DNA of 64,000 nucleotides from assembly GCF_965638725.1 (NCBI RefSeq), contig NC_134970.1:5996001-6060000 (forward strand), in the 5' to 3' direction. The DNA comes from Aptenodytes patagonicus. Its lineage: Eukaryota > Chordata > Aves > Sphenisciformes > Spheniscidae. Position numbers and translations under genes: made by a program. Shown in pieces: positions 35,782-49,300 of the stretch (the stretch's first letter is position 1; each line of letters opens with the position of its first letter). The notes under the pieces were generated by a model, which was given only the letters and a program-made list of their open reading frames with translations, was not told the origin of the DNA and made no database searches.

Positions 35782-36466
35782 GGGCACCCTCGTCTCCAGG
35801 GCACCCTCGTTAACGGAGCATCCGCATCTCTGGGGCACCCTTATTAATGGAGCAGCCACGTTAATGGGGGACCCTCACCTCTGGGGTGTCCTTGTCTCCA
35901 GGGCACCCTCCTCCCTGGGGCACCCTGACCTCTGGGGCACCCTCACCTCTGGGGCACCCTCACCTCCAGGGCACCATTACCTCCATGGCACCCTTAGTAA
36001 TGGGGCACCCACATTAACGGGGCACCCACATTAACAGGGCACCCTCATCCCTGAGGCACCCTCATCTCCAGGGCACCCGTACCTCCATGGCACCCTTAGT
36101 AATGGGGCACCCACATTAACAGGGCACCCTCGTCCCTGGGGCACCCTTACCTCCAGGGCACCCTTAGTAATGGGGCACCCACATTAACAGGGCACCATCG
36201 TCCCTGGGGCACCCTCACCTCTGGGGCACCCTCATCTCCAGGGCACCCTTACCTCCAGGGCACCCTTAGTAATGGGGCACCCACATTAACAGGGCACCAT
36301 CATCTCTGGGACACCCTCACCTCGAGGGCACCCTCATCTCAGGGGCAGCAGCATATCTGGGGCACCCTTATTAACCGGGCACCCATATTAATAGGGCAAC
36401 GTCATCTCTCGGGCACCGATATTAACTGGGCACCCTCATTATCTGACACCCTCCCCTCCAGGGCAC
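35782..36466. repeat. 17-bp GGGCACCCTCACCTCTG minisatellite with higher-order repeat
   Basis: About 40 units of 17 bp. A marker unit, CCCTTAGTAATGGGGCACCC, recurs at about 35991, 36093, 36161 and 36263. The spacings of 102, 68 and 102 bp are 6, 4 and 6 units, so a multi-unit block has been copied within the array. Confidence 0.9.
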
Positions 36467-37200
36467 GCACCCCTTCCAGAGCATCGCCCCGACTCCCACC
36501 CATGCCCTGTTTCGGCAGCCCCGTGGCTGCTGCCCGTGGAGCATCCCACGGGCACGGGGGCTGGGTACCCCCGTGGGTACCCCGAAGGCAGCCGGAGTGC
36601 GCAGGGGCTGGGGACCATCCATCGCCCCTCTGCCCCCCCAGCGTGTGAGCAGCTCCGGGCCTGGCTTTGTGCTTGCAGAGCCGGAAACCAGCTGTGGTTT
36701 GGAAAAAAAGAGGAAAATTTGAGTTTTCCTCCTCCGTAGGAATGAGACTGGGGGAAGGAGAAGTGGCTCTGGGTCCTGGGCGGCCCCGAGGAGCCGCTGC
36801 TTGACTTTCCTCCCTGCGTCTTTGGGGGAGGATTTTATTTAGCTGATACAAATGATATTTGGGGCACTTTTTATTCCGGTTTCCTCCCGGCAACAGTCTG
36901 AGATGAGTCAGAAATCCAAAATAAAGAAAAATAAATTTAAAAATAAAGGGAAGCAAAGGCGAAACTCCCACCCCTATTGTAAATAATAACAGTGCAGCTT
37001 GTGCCGGAGCTGCCGGATGGAGCTGTGGAGGCTGGAGCCAACCCAGGCACCCCGAGTGCTGAGTGGTGCCCCAGGGCCGGATCCTGTGGGATTTTGGGAT
37101 GCTGGCATCGCCGGCTCAAGGCCAGGTTATGCTGGGACACGTTCCCCGCTCCGTGCCCTTGCAGGCGGTGCGTCAGGCATCGAGCATCACTCCTCAGGCA

Positions 37201-37328
37201 GAAAAACCCCGCGTCGGCCTTCAGCGCTGAGCAGGATTTTGGCAGGGTGATGGGTTTACTCAGGCTGGAAGGGAGCCGGCCCTTCCCGAGAGCAGGGGAG
37301 GAGATTTAACCCCTCCGGCCACCTCCAT
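37201..37328 (+). repeat. Dispersed direct repeat, copy A
   Basis: Shares with 37811-37938 the blocks TTACTCAGGCTGGAA, GGAGCCGGC, CTTCCC(G/A)(A/G)GAGCAG and TTTAACCCCTCCGGC in the same order and near-equal spacing. Confidence 0.8.
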
Positions 37329-37810
37329 CTCGCCTCGCCGTGCCCATCCCGCAGCGCTGGCCAAGGACTGGAGGTGACACCAGCATCTCTCCCCCCCCCC
37401 CATACCCCGCCCCCGCCCGGCTGGTGCAATGCAACCGGCTGCTTTCCATGCCCCGAAAATTTGGGGCCGGGCGGGTGGTCCACGCGGGCATTTGAAAATA
37501 GCCAGCATGGTTTGGCCAGACGCACTGCCCAGCGCTGCCGTGGTGCTTCTTGTCCTCGCCGCAGCCACAAATCCCTACTGTCCCTCCGAGGGGGTTTGCC
37601 AAATATGACCCCGAAACGGCGGTGGGGACGGGGCGGCTGCAGAAACCCCCCCCCCCCCCAATGCCTCCTCACGGCTGGTTCCCATCCCGGCGTCTGGGTA
37701 ACGCCTCTTGCCAGCTCTTAATTAACGACTGTTATCAAAATGCCTTCTTGGTCTGAGCGGTGCCGGCCCCGTCAGTCGTGCGGCTCTGTCGAGCAACGCT
37801 GTTTACAGCC

Positions 37811-37938
37811 GAAAAAAAAACCCGCAACAGCCTTCGGCACCGGGTTTTGGCAGGAGCAATGGGCTTACTCAGGCTGGAAAGGAGCCGGCTCTTCCCAGGA
37901 GCAGAGCTTTAACCCCTCCGGCGAGCCAGGCTCCACCT
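37811..37938 (+). repeat. Dispersed direct repeat, copy B
   Basis: Second copy, about 610 bp from copy A and diverged by substitutions and small indels. No target-site duplications or transposon features are seen. Confidence 0.8.
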
Positions 37939-40900
37939 CAAATGCATCTTCCCGAGCCCCTTTCTCTTGGCGTGGGGTCACCCCTGGGTGCTGGTGGGCG
38001 CGGAGCCCCGTGCTGTGCACCCCGTAGTTTCCCCCGGGGACCTGCAATCCCCATTTCTGCTCTTCTGCGAAGCAGCCGCCGCCCGCGTGCCGGGGCTGGG
38101 TGTATCTCAGTCCTTCCAGGAGCAGCGAGATGCTGCTCGAAAATTAAAAACAAAAGGGGGAAAGATATAAATAATCAAAATAAATAGCCAAAAAAAGCTA
38201 GCTGCAAGGGCGACGGCGAGGACGGTGCCGTATGGAGCATCCCTTATGGGGTCTAAGCCACCGCGGAGCGGGGCTTTCCTCTCCCTCTGCCCCAGACTGC
38301 CCGTGGCCCCAGATCTTCGCAGTCTGCTCTTGATGTCTGGGTTTGCACCACCCTGAAAGTCAGAAGCATGCTGCTTTGTTATTATTTTATTTTTTTATTT
38401 TATTTTATCTTATTTAAACGCAAGCTGACATTTTCAAGCAATTGCCTGATTTCAGCATCTGGAGCCAGAAGGTCCTTTTTTATGGGCCGGGGTGTCTACG
38501 GGCCTGAACCTCCTCGCCGTGGCCTCCTCTGAAGGACCCCACGAGCATCCTCCACCGCCGCTCCAGCCCTCACCTGGAGGGAGCCGAACCCCAGCTCCTC
38601 CGTTGACATCTCCATCTGCCAGACCCTGAGATGGCTCAGAGACACTCAGCTCCCTCATGTCCCGTAGACCAGCCTTGGCCAAAGGTGTCTCCAACCAGAC
38701 CAGCAAAGACCGGGGGGGTCTAAATCTGCAGGCACCAGCTCAGACCCACCACATCCCTCCAGGACCATCCACATCCCGTATGAGCAATGACACAGTTCGC
38801 TCTGTGACCCCAGGAAGCTGCTGGAGGCATCTCAGGAGGCATCAGCCATCTCCCAGCTTCATGGACCTTGGCCTCCATCTCTTGCCTGTCCCTTAAAAGC
38901 CGCTTTGGAGGCTGAATTAAGCACTGGAAGATGCTCAGATGGCAAAAATTACCCACAGGGGACGCAGAGCCCCTTTGCCTTGCAGCTCCGCTCCCCGGCC
39001 CCACTGGCTTCTCCAGCCCTTGCTGATGAGGGACCTGGGGACTCGGAGGGATGAGCTATTTTCAAAACCATCGGTGAACCACCTGGGTTTGCTATTCCCT
39101 TACCTTTGCCACATCCGTTGGTGGCACAGCCGTGGAACACCTTCCAAACCAGGAGAAAAAGGCACTGGCTTTGGGTTGAATTCACGCTGAAGATGCCACC
39201 TGGGGCTTGCAGATAGGAAGAGACCAGAGACATGCCAGAAAAAGAAAAAGTGAGTGTCCAAGCCTTCAGGGATTTGGCTACTCTTCTCTGCAAGCTTTCA
39301 CAGAGCAATTTTAGGACCTGATCAACCTTTTGCCAGCTGGCGAACAGTCTTGGACGCTCATGGCATCCAGGCACACATCCCTCCCGGTGTCCAGCAGAAG
39401 CTGCGCTGGGCTGAATAAGATGGGCGAGCCAATGGTTTCTCCTCCCCGGCCAGCTTCCCATGGGAGCCAAACAATAGGGAAGGTCAAACACTTTCCTTTC
39501 TGGTTATTTATCAATGGAACGACATTTTCTGGCAGCAAACAGTTGCCTTTTGGCGGAAAAACCAGCTGTTTGTGTCCCAGCAAGCCCCGACTGTGTCAGT
39601 CTGGAAACAGCCCTGGGGGACTTGGGGCACCCAGACTCCAGCCCCGTGTCTCTCGTGGGACCGGGGAGCGTGGGCAAGTGTGGGAGATGCCACCCGACGG
39701 CAGGAGCAGGAGTTGGGATTTTGCTTAAAACACCTCGTAGTGCTCCAGTTCCCCCCTTTCCAGCTCTGCGCCCTTTTGCAACCAGCTTTTACCCAGCTCC
39801 CACCCCGGAGGGTAGGAAGGACCCAAGACACTACATTGAAGACGCATCCAGTGACGTGCGAGGAAGAACCCACCCCATCCGGTGCCCCGGGAACCTCCTG
39901 CCGTGGGCTTTTCCCCACCCAGCTCACGCCACGTCTCCCACCGCCGCACGCAGACGACATCTGGTCGCCCTTTCACAATTTCCTCCGGAGCTTCTCCATC
40001 AAGCAAGACACCACGAACCCGTGCTCGGCAGCATGCTCCTCGCCTGTCCCCTGCCAGGGACCTCACGGGTGGCTCCCAAATCGATCCCACCGCCCACGAG
40101 GTCTCTTTGAACGTTGACTCAGCAGCACATCGCCTCGGGAAGGGAACCGCTCATCACGACCCACCGCGGCATCGCCCGCTCGCAGCCTTTTTTTGGCTGC
40201 GCCCTCCGCGCCCCGACCAGCTCAGCATCATGTGTTGCCATCACCCGTGTGCCGCCTCATTCACCGCCCTCATCACCCTCCCTGGAAAGATGCCGGTGAA
40301 AATGTATTTTCCCTGGAAACACCGTCAGTTGCGCCACTTGACCCCGTCCTCCTCCCCGTCATGGCCCCAGGCTCGATATCTAAAGGCAAATCTCACAGCC
40401 GGGCTGTATCGGTCGATGGTGATGGGTTTGGGTCCCCAGCCGACTCCGGCTGCTCCGTCCAGGCAAGAAACTCAGCTCATTTTCTTCGAGGGAAGAGTTG
40501 GAGCTCCCGGTCTTTGCCGAGCTCCTTTTGCTGCCGTGCTGAGACCCGGTTGGGTCCCTCAGCCTCCCAGGATGAGGGATTTGGTGGCTGAGCTCTGCTC
40601 AGCCCTGAATTTGTGGGGTTTTAGGGGTGGAGGAAAAGTTCCAAGGGCTAGATCCTGCTGTTAGAGAGGGTGCTGCTCTGGGAAGCTCTTGGGTTAGGTT
40701 CACCCCTGGTTTGGGATGAGGAAGGAAGGGGTGGGAAGCAGGATGGAAGGGCAGCACCGGGGCAATGGAGACGCCAGCTCTTCCCATGGGGGGATTCACC
40801 CCAAATGCCAAAAACTGGAGCGGAATAAACCCCTTTCCGAGCTCGCCCTGGGCTCACTGGGGTCCCCGGGCTGCTCAGGCTTCCCGCACTCTGCACATCA

Positions 40901-43708
40901 GGGACCCATTTCCCATCCCGGAGAGGGACACGTCCACGGGCAGCGATGACTTCGGAGGTCCAACCTCCCTGACCCACCTCCCTGCCCTCTCCCACCCCCA
41001 GTCACGTCTCCCAGACGGTGCTTACCCCAAAACCCATCCGTCCTCCGGCACCCGGAGCGTGGGAAACACCGAGAAGCACCTCCAAAGCCTCCAGGGATTC
41101 GCAGCAGTTCGGCCACTCCCAAACGGGCTGTAACCTCGTCACCTCTAATTAAACCCGTGTGTTGCCAGAGCCCTTTCGGCCCCCACCACCTCTGGAAATC
41201 CCCGGGCCGCGGCCAGTCTGTGCTGCCAGGATGAGAGACGGTTGGGAGCGAAGCAGGATGGGTCCCACGCATACAGGGTTGGCCCCCGGGAGCGCCGGTT
41301 TTCCCTCTTCACCCCAAAAGCAAGATGCTTTTTGCTGGTTTGTGGCCAAAGCCATGGGGCTGGCTGCTACTCGGGAGGTAAAAAAGCTTTTTATGTGCCT
41401 TCACGGGGCTCCTGCCCTGTCCGTGGACCAGGATGATGGCTCAGGATTTGGGGGGACCTGAGCGATGCTTGCATCCCCGATGCTCTGCAGCACGTGCGGC
41501 TCCCTCGCTGCTCTTTTCCATTTCAGCCTCTTCAAAGCAAAAAAACTCAAGGTGCGAAGGTCGTCGGTCTCCAGCCAGGTCCCTGCAGCTCAGCCGGGAG
41601 CCACCGGCCATGGGCATTCCCGGCTGAGCCGGGCACAGGCGCCTGCCACCCTCGTAACCCCCAGTGCATCATCCACTCGCCAGGATTTTCTCCATCATCC
41701 TCCAGAAATGAAAGAGGGAAAAAAAAAATCAGCAGCAGGTTGAAAAGCAGAGGAGGATGGTGCTGCTTCTGCAGTGCTGCTTCTGAAAAGCCTTCGAGGA
41801 TGGTGCTGGAGGGATTTTGGAAAGCCAATGGGCTAGAAAAGCCCCAGAGCTCTCCTCCCGCTCCCCTGAAGAAACGGGATTCAGCGGCACGCTGGCAAAA
41901 CCGCGATAACCCGGAGCAACACGGGCCAGGACACCCCACGGCCACGGAGCTTGCAGCACCGGGCTCGGGGCTGGGGCTCAGCCTCTCCCTTGGGGTGACC
42001 CCGAGGATATGCGGGGGGGTTTGGTGGCGGCACCGAGCTGGGACCTCCAGGGATGGCAGAGGAGGAGACGCAGCGCCCAGCGAGCCCCCGCAGCAAAGGG
42101 ACCCAGCAGGGTGACGGGGACCCGGCAGGGTGATGGGGACCCAGCGGTGGCTCTCGGCATGGCACCGGCTCTGTAATGCCCTCCTGCGGTGGCCATGCCA
42201 GGCGTGCCTAAGCCCCTTGGCAGGATGCCACCTGGGTCCAGCACCCGCAGGAGCATCCCCCAGGGACCGCCGTGGCCAGGCGCCCACCTGGGACTCATCC
42301 TGCTCTGGCTCTGGCCCTGCTCGCTCAGTGGAGAGAGGTCTAAAACACGGGCAGGGATGGGACACGGTGTGCTGGGGTGACCGTGGACCAGGGACAGACC
42401 GAGAGGGGTGCAGGGAGGCAGGGTGACAGCGGGGCTTCACTGAGCATCCCTCCATCTGTCCCCCCATGTCACCCCAAAACAGTATCCGAGCCCGGCTGCC
42501 GTGACGGTTGGGACATCGGCTTGTCACTGTCACCACCAAAGAGACCCCGCGGAGGGCAGAAGGACTTCTGGATTTGGGCATCACTGAGAGGGACATCCTG
42601 ACGCTGGGGGCTGTGCCATGCCCTTCCTCCGGCCCGGGGAGAACAATCTGACACAGTTTCCCAGCCCCCAAGGGGTTAAACCGTCCCCATGCGTCCCCAA
42701 AATGACGGGGAGCCGCTGGTCCCCAGCAATTAGGCGGCAGGTCCGGGTACACCGCGGTCCGCCCGGCGCTTCGCCTCGGTGACGTGGGGACGGATCCAGG
42801 CTGGCCGGCGGTTTGTGCCGCTGGCCGGCACCCAGCAGCCGGAGCCACAGCTGCTTTCCGGCACCGCGACCCCAGTGGCACCTGGCTGGGAGCGATGTGT
42901 CACCGATAATTCCAGGAATCGGTGGCCCCGCAGTCCCCCTCTGCCTGGGTACCCCCAAATCTGCACCAACCCCATGTTGCCCCTGGGGTAGGGCCTCATC
43001 CTGCATCCCCCGTGGGGACAGGGTGGGTGGCTGATGGCTGGTGCGGGGCATCAGGCTGTGTCCCCAGCGCTGTCCCTTCGGCGGGTGTGGGTGTCCCCCC
43101 ACCCAGGAGCTTTACAGGGCAGAAAAGGGGGTGCAGGATGAGGCCATTTTCCTCCCCAGAACAGCTGCGTTTTGGGGTCAACTCACTGATTTAGCACATT
43201 TTGACACCGGGGGTTTCTAAACCTGAGATGGCAAAAGGCTTCGGCATCGCCCCAGGCCGGAGGGGTGGGAGAAGCTTCCGAGCCCCTTCCCGGCTCTTCC
43301 CAAGGGGGTTGGTGGCCCCTGGGGACTTCCCGAGCCCGGGGAAGGGTGAGGGGGGGGGGCAAGGCGGGGCTGGGGCTGCGCAGGGATGTGTCGCCTCTGG
43401 CCGGGAGTCGAGGGGAAAAAAATAAAAATGGGTTTTTTAATAATATTTCTGCCGCCGGCACCATTCCCAGCTTACCCAGTGGGGTGACTGGGAGGAGCTG
43501 GGAAGGGGCAGGGCGAGCACCCTGTCCCTGCGGAGGGGTGGACATGGATGGGCCATGGTCCTCCCCACGCCGTGGGTGCTGCCGGGGGGGGATCAAGCCC
43601 ACCCTAGACCCACGAGTGCCATAAAGAGCCAGGGAAGGAGCTGGATTCCTCCAGTCTGATGTAGCCCCCGCGCTGCGGCCAAGCTCAGAGAGGCGGCGGG
43701 ATGCGGCT

Positions 43709-43750
43709 GGGGAAACTGAGGCACGGCCGAGCTTGTGGCAGAGCTGGGGC
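43709..43750 (-). repeat. MIR SINE relic
   Basis: GGGGAAACTGAGGCACGG followed by GTGGCAGAGCTGGG. Both blocks belong to the MIR consensus in the right order; the sequence between them is shortened. Confidence 0.65.
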
Positions 43751-44817
43751 GGGGAGTATCGGGGTGCCTTGGTTCAGCCCTTGGGATGTGACTTGGGTGC
43801 AGGGGGAGCTTGGGGTGGCCGGGGACACCCCAGGGTGCACAATTTGGGGCTGAGGCGGTGCTGCCGGAGTCCCCGGTTAACGAGTGCCCGACGGGATTTG
43901 TTGTCCTCGTCGCAAGGACTTTGCTTCCTCCTCGCAGCTCGTCACACCTTCGAGGCCACGTCGGTGCTGGGGACTGTCACCGGCAAGGACCCAGGCATCC
44001 GGGAGCCCTCGGTGGTGCGGGGAACCAGCAGAGCTAGGGATGCTGTGGCACCCCGGTTACCCGCTCCCCACAGCTCCCAGTAAGGGGGACTGGCTCCCCA
44101 TGGGGTGCTGGGAAGGGGTGCTGTGGTGGCACTGCACCCCAATGTGGCCCAGCGCTGGCTGGTGGGTGGTACTGGGTGAACTGGGGAGCAGCAGAGGGAC
44201 AAGCACCCTCCAGCCAGCCAGCACCCATGATCCTAAATGGATCCCAAATGCCATTTAAATCCCCTCCAGAGCAGGACAGGGCCCTCGGGGGGAGTCCGGG
44301 GGGGGGGGGGGGGCATTTTGGCCCATATCCCAAGAGACCCCCCACTTGGCTCCCCAAACCTCTCCCCAAGCCCCCCTCCTCCAGGCAGGGTACCCGGTCC
44401 CTAAGGAGGAGGGAGGAGGGGACAGGGGGACCACCACGTCAGGGGACACCCCCCCCCCAATTCCCTTCCACGGCAGTATATCTACTGGGGGGGGGTGCTG
44501 AGCTATTGGGGGGCTGTAACCCCAAACCTCCCACGGGGACCGCGGTGCCACAGAGCAGGCAGCCGCTTGCATCCCCCCCCCCCTCGAGAAGTGTCACCCA
44601 AATGTCCCCAGCGCCAGGGACCCCGGTGGGGTTGGTGGTGCCAGCAGGACCTGGGGCGGCAACCGGGCACATCTGGGACCCTGCACATCTGGGAGCTCTA
44701 TATATGGGAGGGCTGCACATCTCGGGGGGGGGGGTATCACACATCTGGGGACAGGGGTGACGTGGGGACCTACTGCCCCCTGGTGGCCTCAGGTGGGGAC
44801 TGCACCCTGCCCCTCCC

Positions 44818-44842
44818 TGAAATGGGGAAACTGAGGCACGAC
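44818..44842 (-). repeat. MIR core fragment
   Basis: Contains AAATGGGGAAACTGAGGCAC, equal to the MIR stretch GTGCCTCAGTTTCC...ATTT read on the minus strand. Confidence 0.6.
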
Positions 44843-46341
44843 CCCAACCCTTACACCCTCTCCCCGCTCCCTGGGGCCATTCCAAGCCCCCCCTCCCTCC
44901 CCCCCCCCCCCCCCCCGCCATTGGCCCCTCGGCCCTGCTCGTACCTGTCCACCGACGGTCCCTGAACACCCCCAAAGGGGTGTCACCTCCTGCTCCCTGC
45001 CATGCCCTGCAGCGCAGGATGCCGGGGTCCCTCCGCAGTGGGGCCAGTTTGGCCCAAAAACCTGGAAAGAAAATGGAGAGAGAGGGTCAGCCGGGATGTG
45101 ACAGCCTGCGGGGCTGGGGGAGGCCCGGGTGGGACCGCACGCTGCCAGCAATGCCCTTGGGGACACGGTGGCCACAGCCCAGCTGACCCATCACACACCC
45201 CACCCCCACCCCCTCAGGCTGCATCAGGATCAGCCCAGAGAAGCCAAAAGGCCCCAAATGAACCCAAAACCCACCTCGCTGCGCCGGGGGAGGAAGGCCA
45301 GCAGGTCACCCCGGTCCCACGGACACGACCCCAGGCCAGCGCCAACCACAGCGCGGCCACCCCGTGCCCCCTGGCTGGGGGGGGACAGACTGGGGCCGGA
45401 GCTCTCCCCGATGCCTTTGGGGGTGCCGAGGGATGGATCCTGCAAAGGGGACCCTGCGGGAAGCAGGGCTGGACACCCAGGGGTGACCCCACGACGCTGG
45501 GGACAGCGACCCTGCTGCCACCAGCCTTAACCCAAGTGAAGGATCCGCATGCCGGATCCGGCCCCTTCCTTGGCACAAACCACACTGGAAGGGTTTTCCC
45601 AGCGGCAACCGAGTTTCGGGGCGAGCCCCGGGGTTACCCGCCGGGCACGGGCACAGAGGTCTGTGGGAGACAGGGTTGGGTGCTGCCATGCATGCCATCA
45701 CCAAGGCTCAGCCCCCGGGCGGGGGGGGGGGTGGGTAGGGACCAGCCTGGACTTGGGGTGGGGGGCACCCTGCCTGCTCCGGGCTGCGGTCCCACCTGGG
45801 TGCCCCCGAGGCGAGCAAGCCCTGCCGCAGAGCGGGCAGTCCAGGGTGAGGCAGGGTGGTGGCGGCTGTGCCAGGTGGTTGTCCCCACTGCCCTGTCATG
45901 TCCCCCCCCCCCGCCCCGCCTTGAAGCAGATGCCACGGGGCAAAGAGCAGGCGGGTGCGGTGCCGACGTCAAGCCCTTGTCCCTGCCCGTGCCACCCTCC
46001 GCTGTGCACTTCCAGCCCGGGCGGCTGAGCCAGTGGCACCAGGATCGGGGTAGGTGGGGGCACCCCGGGTGTCCCCCCCGAGACGGGGACCCCATCTAGT
46101 GACATGGGGAGGTTGGCTCTGGCCGCTGGGTGAACCCCGCGGGGCTGGGAGGGGGCAGGATGGCTGGGGATGGGTGGGCAGGGGGGTCCTGCTGGGGAGT
46201 GGGGTGATGCCACCGTCCTGGGGAGGTGGATGGCATGGGAGGGGCCCCCGGCGGTTGGGGACACACTGGGGGCGACGCGGGGACCGTGCCCAGGCCAGGA
46301 CTCCGTAGCAGGATCGAGCCACCCTCGCTGCCCCCGGCAAG

Positions 46342-49300
46342 ATGGGAGACCCCTTCGGCCACTGGAGCAACCCCCAGTCCCAGTGAGTACCCAGCAGGGT
46401 GGGGTGTCTCCACCTTGGGGACCCCGAGGGCTGGGTGGGGAGAGGGGACCATGCTGCAGGCACGAAGGTCCGTCTGTCCGTCCATCCAGGGGTGAACGCA
46501 ACAACAGCTCCCCACTCCAACGCTCCAAGAGCTTCACCCGCCCCAGCGGGAAAAGCATCTACAGTGAGTTAATGGCTGCACCCCAAAACCCCCCCTGCTC
46601 CTGTCCCCAACCTGTCCCCATCCCCTGACCCCGCGTGTCCCCGCAGACCAGCGCAAGGACTACAGCCAGACCCTGCTCAAGCCCCAAAGCAATTTCCACG
46701 TTGAGGTAGGAGACCCCCAAACCACCCCAAGCCCCCCAACCTTGCCGGGGTGCCCCCGGTTTGCAGAGCACGGGGCGGCAGCAGGGCAACCCGGTGACAC
46801 CCGGTGCCGCGTCCCCCCCAGCACCTGCTCACAGTGCGCCTGGAGAGGGACATCTGCAGCATCAATGACTGCCTGGCGCGCCTGAAGGTGCTGGAAGCCC
46901 AGGGACGGGTCTGGGGGCAGGATCTCATCCTGCAAGTCAAGGACCAGGAATTGGTGCTGAGGGATGTGGAGAGCAAGGTACCCCCTTGGCCAGGGCACCC
47001 CCCGAAGCCCTGGTACCCCCTGGCCACGGCACCCAGCTTGGCCATGGCACCCACTCTGGACCCCAGCACCCCCATAAATCTGGTGTTCCCCCAGCTGTGG
47101 CACCCCCTGCAGCTCTGGCACCCCCATAACCCTGGCATCGCCCCCCCAATAGCCCTTGTACCCCCCTCGGCCCCAACACCTGCTCCAGCCATGGCACCCC
47201 ATTAACCCTGGTACCCCCTTCACCCCAGCATGCACATCAGCCTTTCAACACCCCCTGGCCCTGGCACCCCCTTGCACCCCTCGCCCTAGCACCCAACTGG
47301 CCATAGCACCCACCTTGGCCATGACACCCGCCCTGGACCCAACCCCCCCCCACAAATCCAGTATTCCCCCAGCTACGGCACCCCCATAATCCTGGTGCCC
47401 CCACACACCTTTGCACCCCTATAAGCCTGGCACCCCTTGGCCCTGGCACTGACCACAGCCCTTGCACCCCCATAACACTGGCACCCCCTTATAACTTTGC
47501 CACCCCCCAACCCTTGCACCCCTACAAGCCTGGCACCCACAACTCTACCCCATAACACCCCCCCCCCCCCAGACTCAGCACCCCCAAAAGCCTGCTATTC
47601 CCCTGGCTGTGCCACCCCATAACCCCACCACCCCCCATTAACCCTTACACCCCCACAACCCTACAAGCCCCCCATGCCCTAGCACCCCTGTAACCATTGC
47701 ATCCCCTTAGCCCTTTACTCCTACTAGCCATTCTGGGGGGGCTGAGCACCCCGTTTCGCCCCCCGCCAGGAGGAGCTGGAGGCTTACCCACTGGACAGGG
47801 TGCAGGGGTGCTCGGCCGCGCTGGACGTCTGCAGCTACGACTCAGTTTTGGCCATCAGCGTGCAGGAGCGGAGCCCCCCGGGGACCAGCGTCCTGCTCTT
47901 CCAGTGCGAGCATCTGGGGGTGAGCCCTGAGGGTGGGCAAATGGGGGGGGGGGGGGGGGGCAGCACCCCGGGATGGGGGGGTTGATGGTGGTGGGTCTGT
48001 GCCAGGCAGAGACGCTGAAGAGCAGCCTGGAGAAGCTGGTGAAGCAGTGGAAGGAGGAGCAGAGGAGTCAGTATGGGCACAGGTAAGGGGGTACGTGGTT
48101 CTTCGCCCCCTCCCTGGGGACAGCCAGGCCTGGTCCCCCCACGTCTGCCCCCCCCCCCAAGCTGTTGTGGGGCTGGGGGGGGAGGGGGTGTCTCCCTGTG
48201 GGTGGGGGATAAGGCCACGCTGCCCCCACGTCCCCCAAAGAGTCCCTCCCTGTGGGCGCAGACCCCCTTCTGCCTGCTTCCCTCCTGCCTCTTGGCAGAG
48301 ATCCCCCCTCACCCTCCTGGGGGGTAGACCCCCCCCCCTTTTGCCCCAGTACCCCAGCTCCTGGCTCAGCCCCTCTCCTACCCCCCCTACCACGGGCTCA
48401 GCCCCCCTCCTACCCCATCCCCACGGGCACAGACCCCCCCAGCCCCATACCCCATCCCCAGGCTCAGCCCCCCCCCCCCTTCCCATCCCTCCTTGCCCAG
48501 GAGCAGCCTGGACAGGCCACCGAGCCCGGCCCCCCCGTACACGGAGGATCCCTACCCGGCCCCGGAGCGGTGGACAGACATCCCCGAGCCCTACTTCCAC
48601 CCACCCCCCCAGCGTGGGCTGCCCTCCTCGGACTACAGTGAGTCTTGGGTGGGGTTTGCAGCATGCCTCAGTTTCCCCAGGAGCAGGGGGTGGGAGTGGG
48701 GTGATGGGGAGCAGAGCTGGGACCCTCTGCCGTCACCAGGCTTGCCGGACACCCAGCAGATGCCATGGACCAACCTCCCGGGCCAGGTCAAGTCCAACTT
48801 AGACCGAGATGTTGTAAGTCCCATCCCACACCCACCCCACCTCAGATGGGGACACCCCAGCTGGCACCCACCCCGTCCCATCCTTCTCCCGCAGGAGGTC
48901 CTCAACCACGTGCTGAGCGACTTGGAACTCTTCGTGGTCCGGCTGAAGGCAGCCCTGGGCTTGGTCAGCACCACCAACCCGAAGAAGAGGAAGAAGAAGA
49001 GGAACAACAAAGGTGGTGAGGGAGGGCTGTGCCCCGGGGGGCTGGCAGGGGTCCGGGGGGGCCATCCCGGTGCCAAGCGCCCCTTCTCTGCCCCTCCAGC
49101 TCTGCCTTCCAAGAATGACTACATGGACTTTTTCCAGAAGGTGAAATACGCCCTCAACCTCGTGGTAGGTCCCGTTGGGCTGGATGTGACCCCATGGCTC
49201 GTGGGCATCCCTGGCATGTCCCTGCCCGCTGCGCTGCTGGGCTGGGGGGGCTGCGTGGGGACGGGGGGGGGGCTGCGTGGGGACATCCTTTCCCCCCTCC

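Larger units (their letters stand above)
36467..46341. other. Gene-free upstream region, part 2
   Basis: No gene was recognised. Notable contents are an AT-rich patch at 36830-36960 with a TGAGTCA site at 36904-36910, a duplicated ~130-bp segment (37201-37328 and 37811-37938), an AT-rich simple stretch at 38375-38425, a TGACTCA site at 40115-40121 and MIR relics near 43709 and 44824. The EPS8L3 promoter and any 5' UTR exon should lie near the right end, but I could not define them. Confidence 0.5.
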
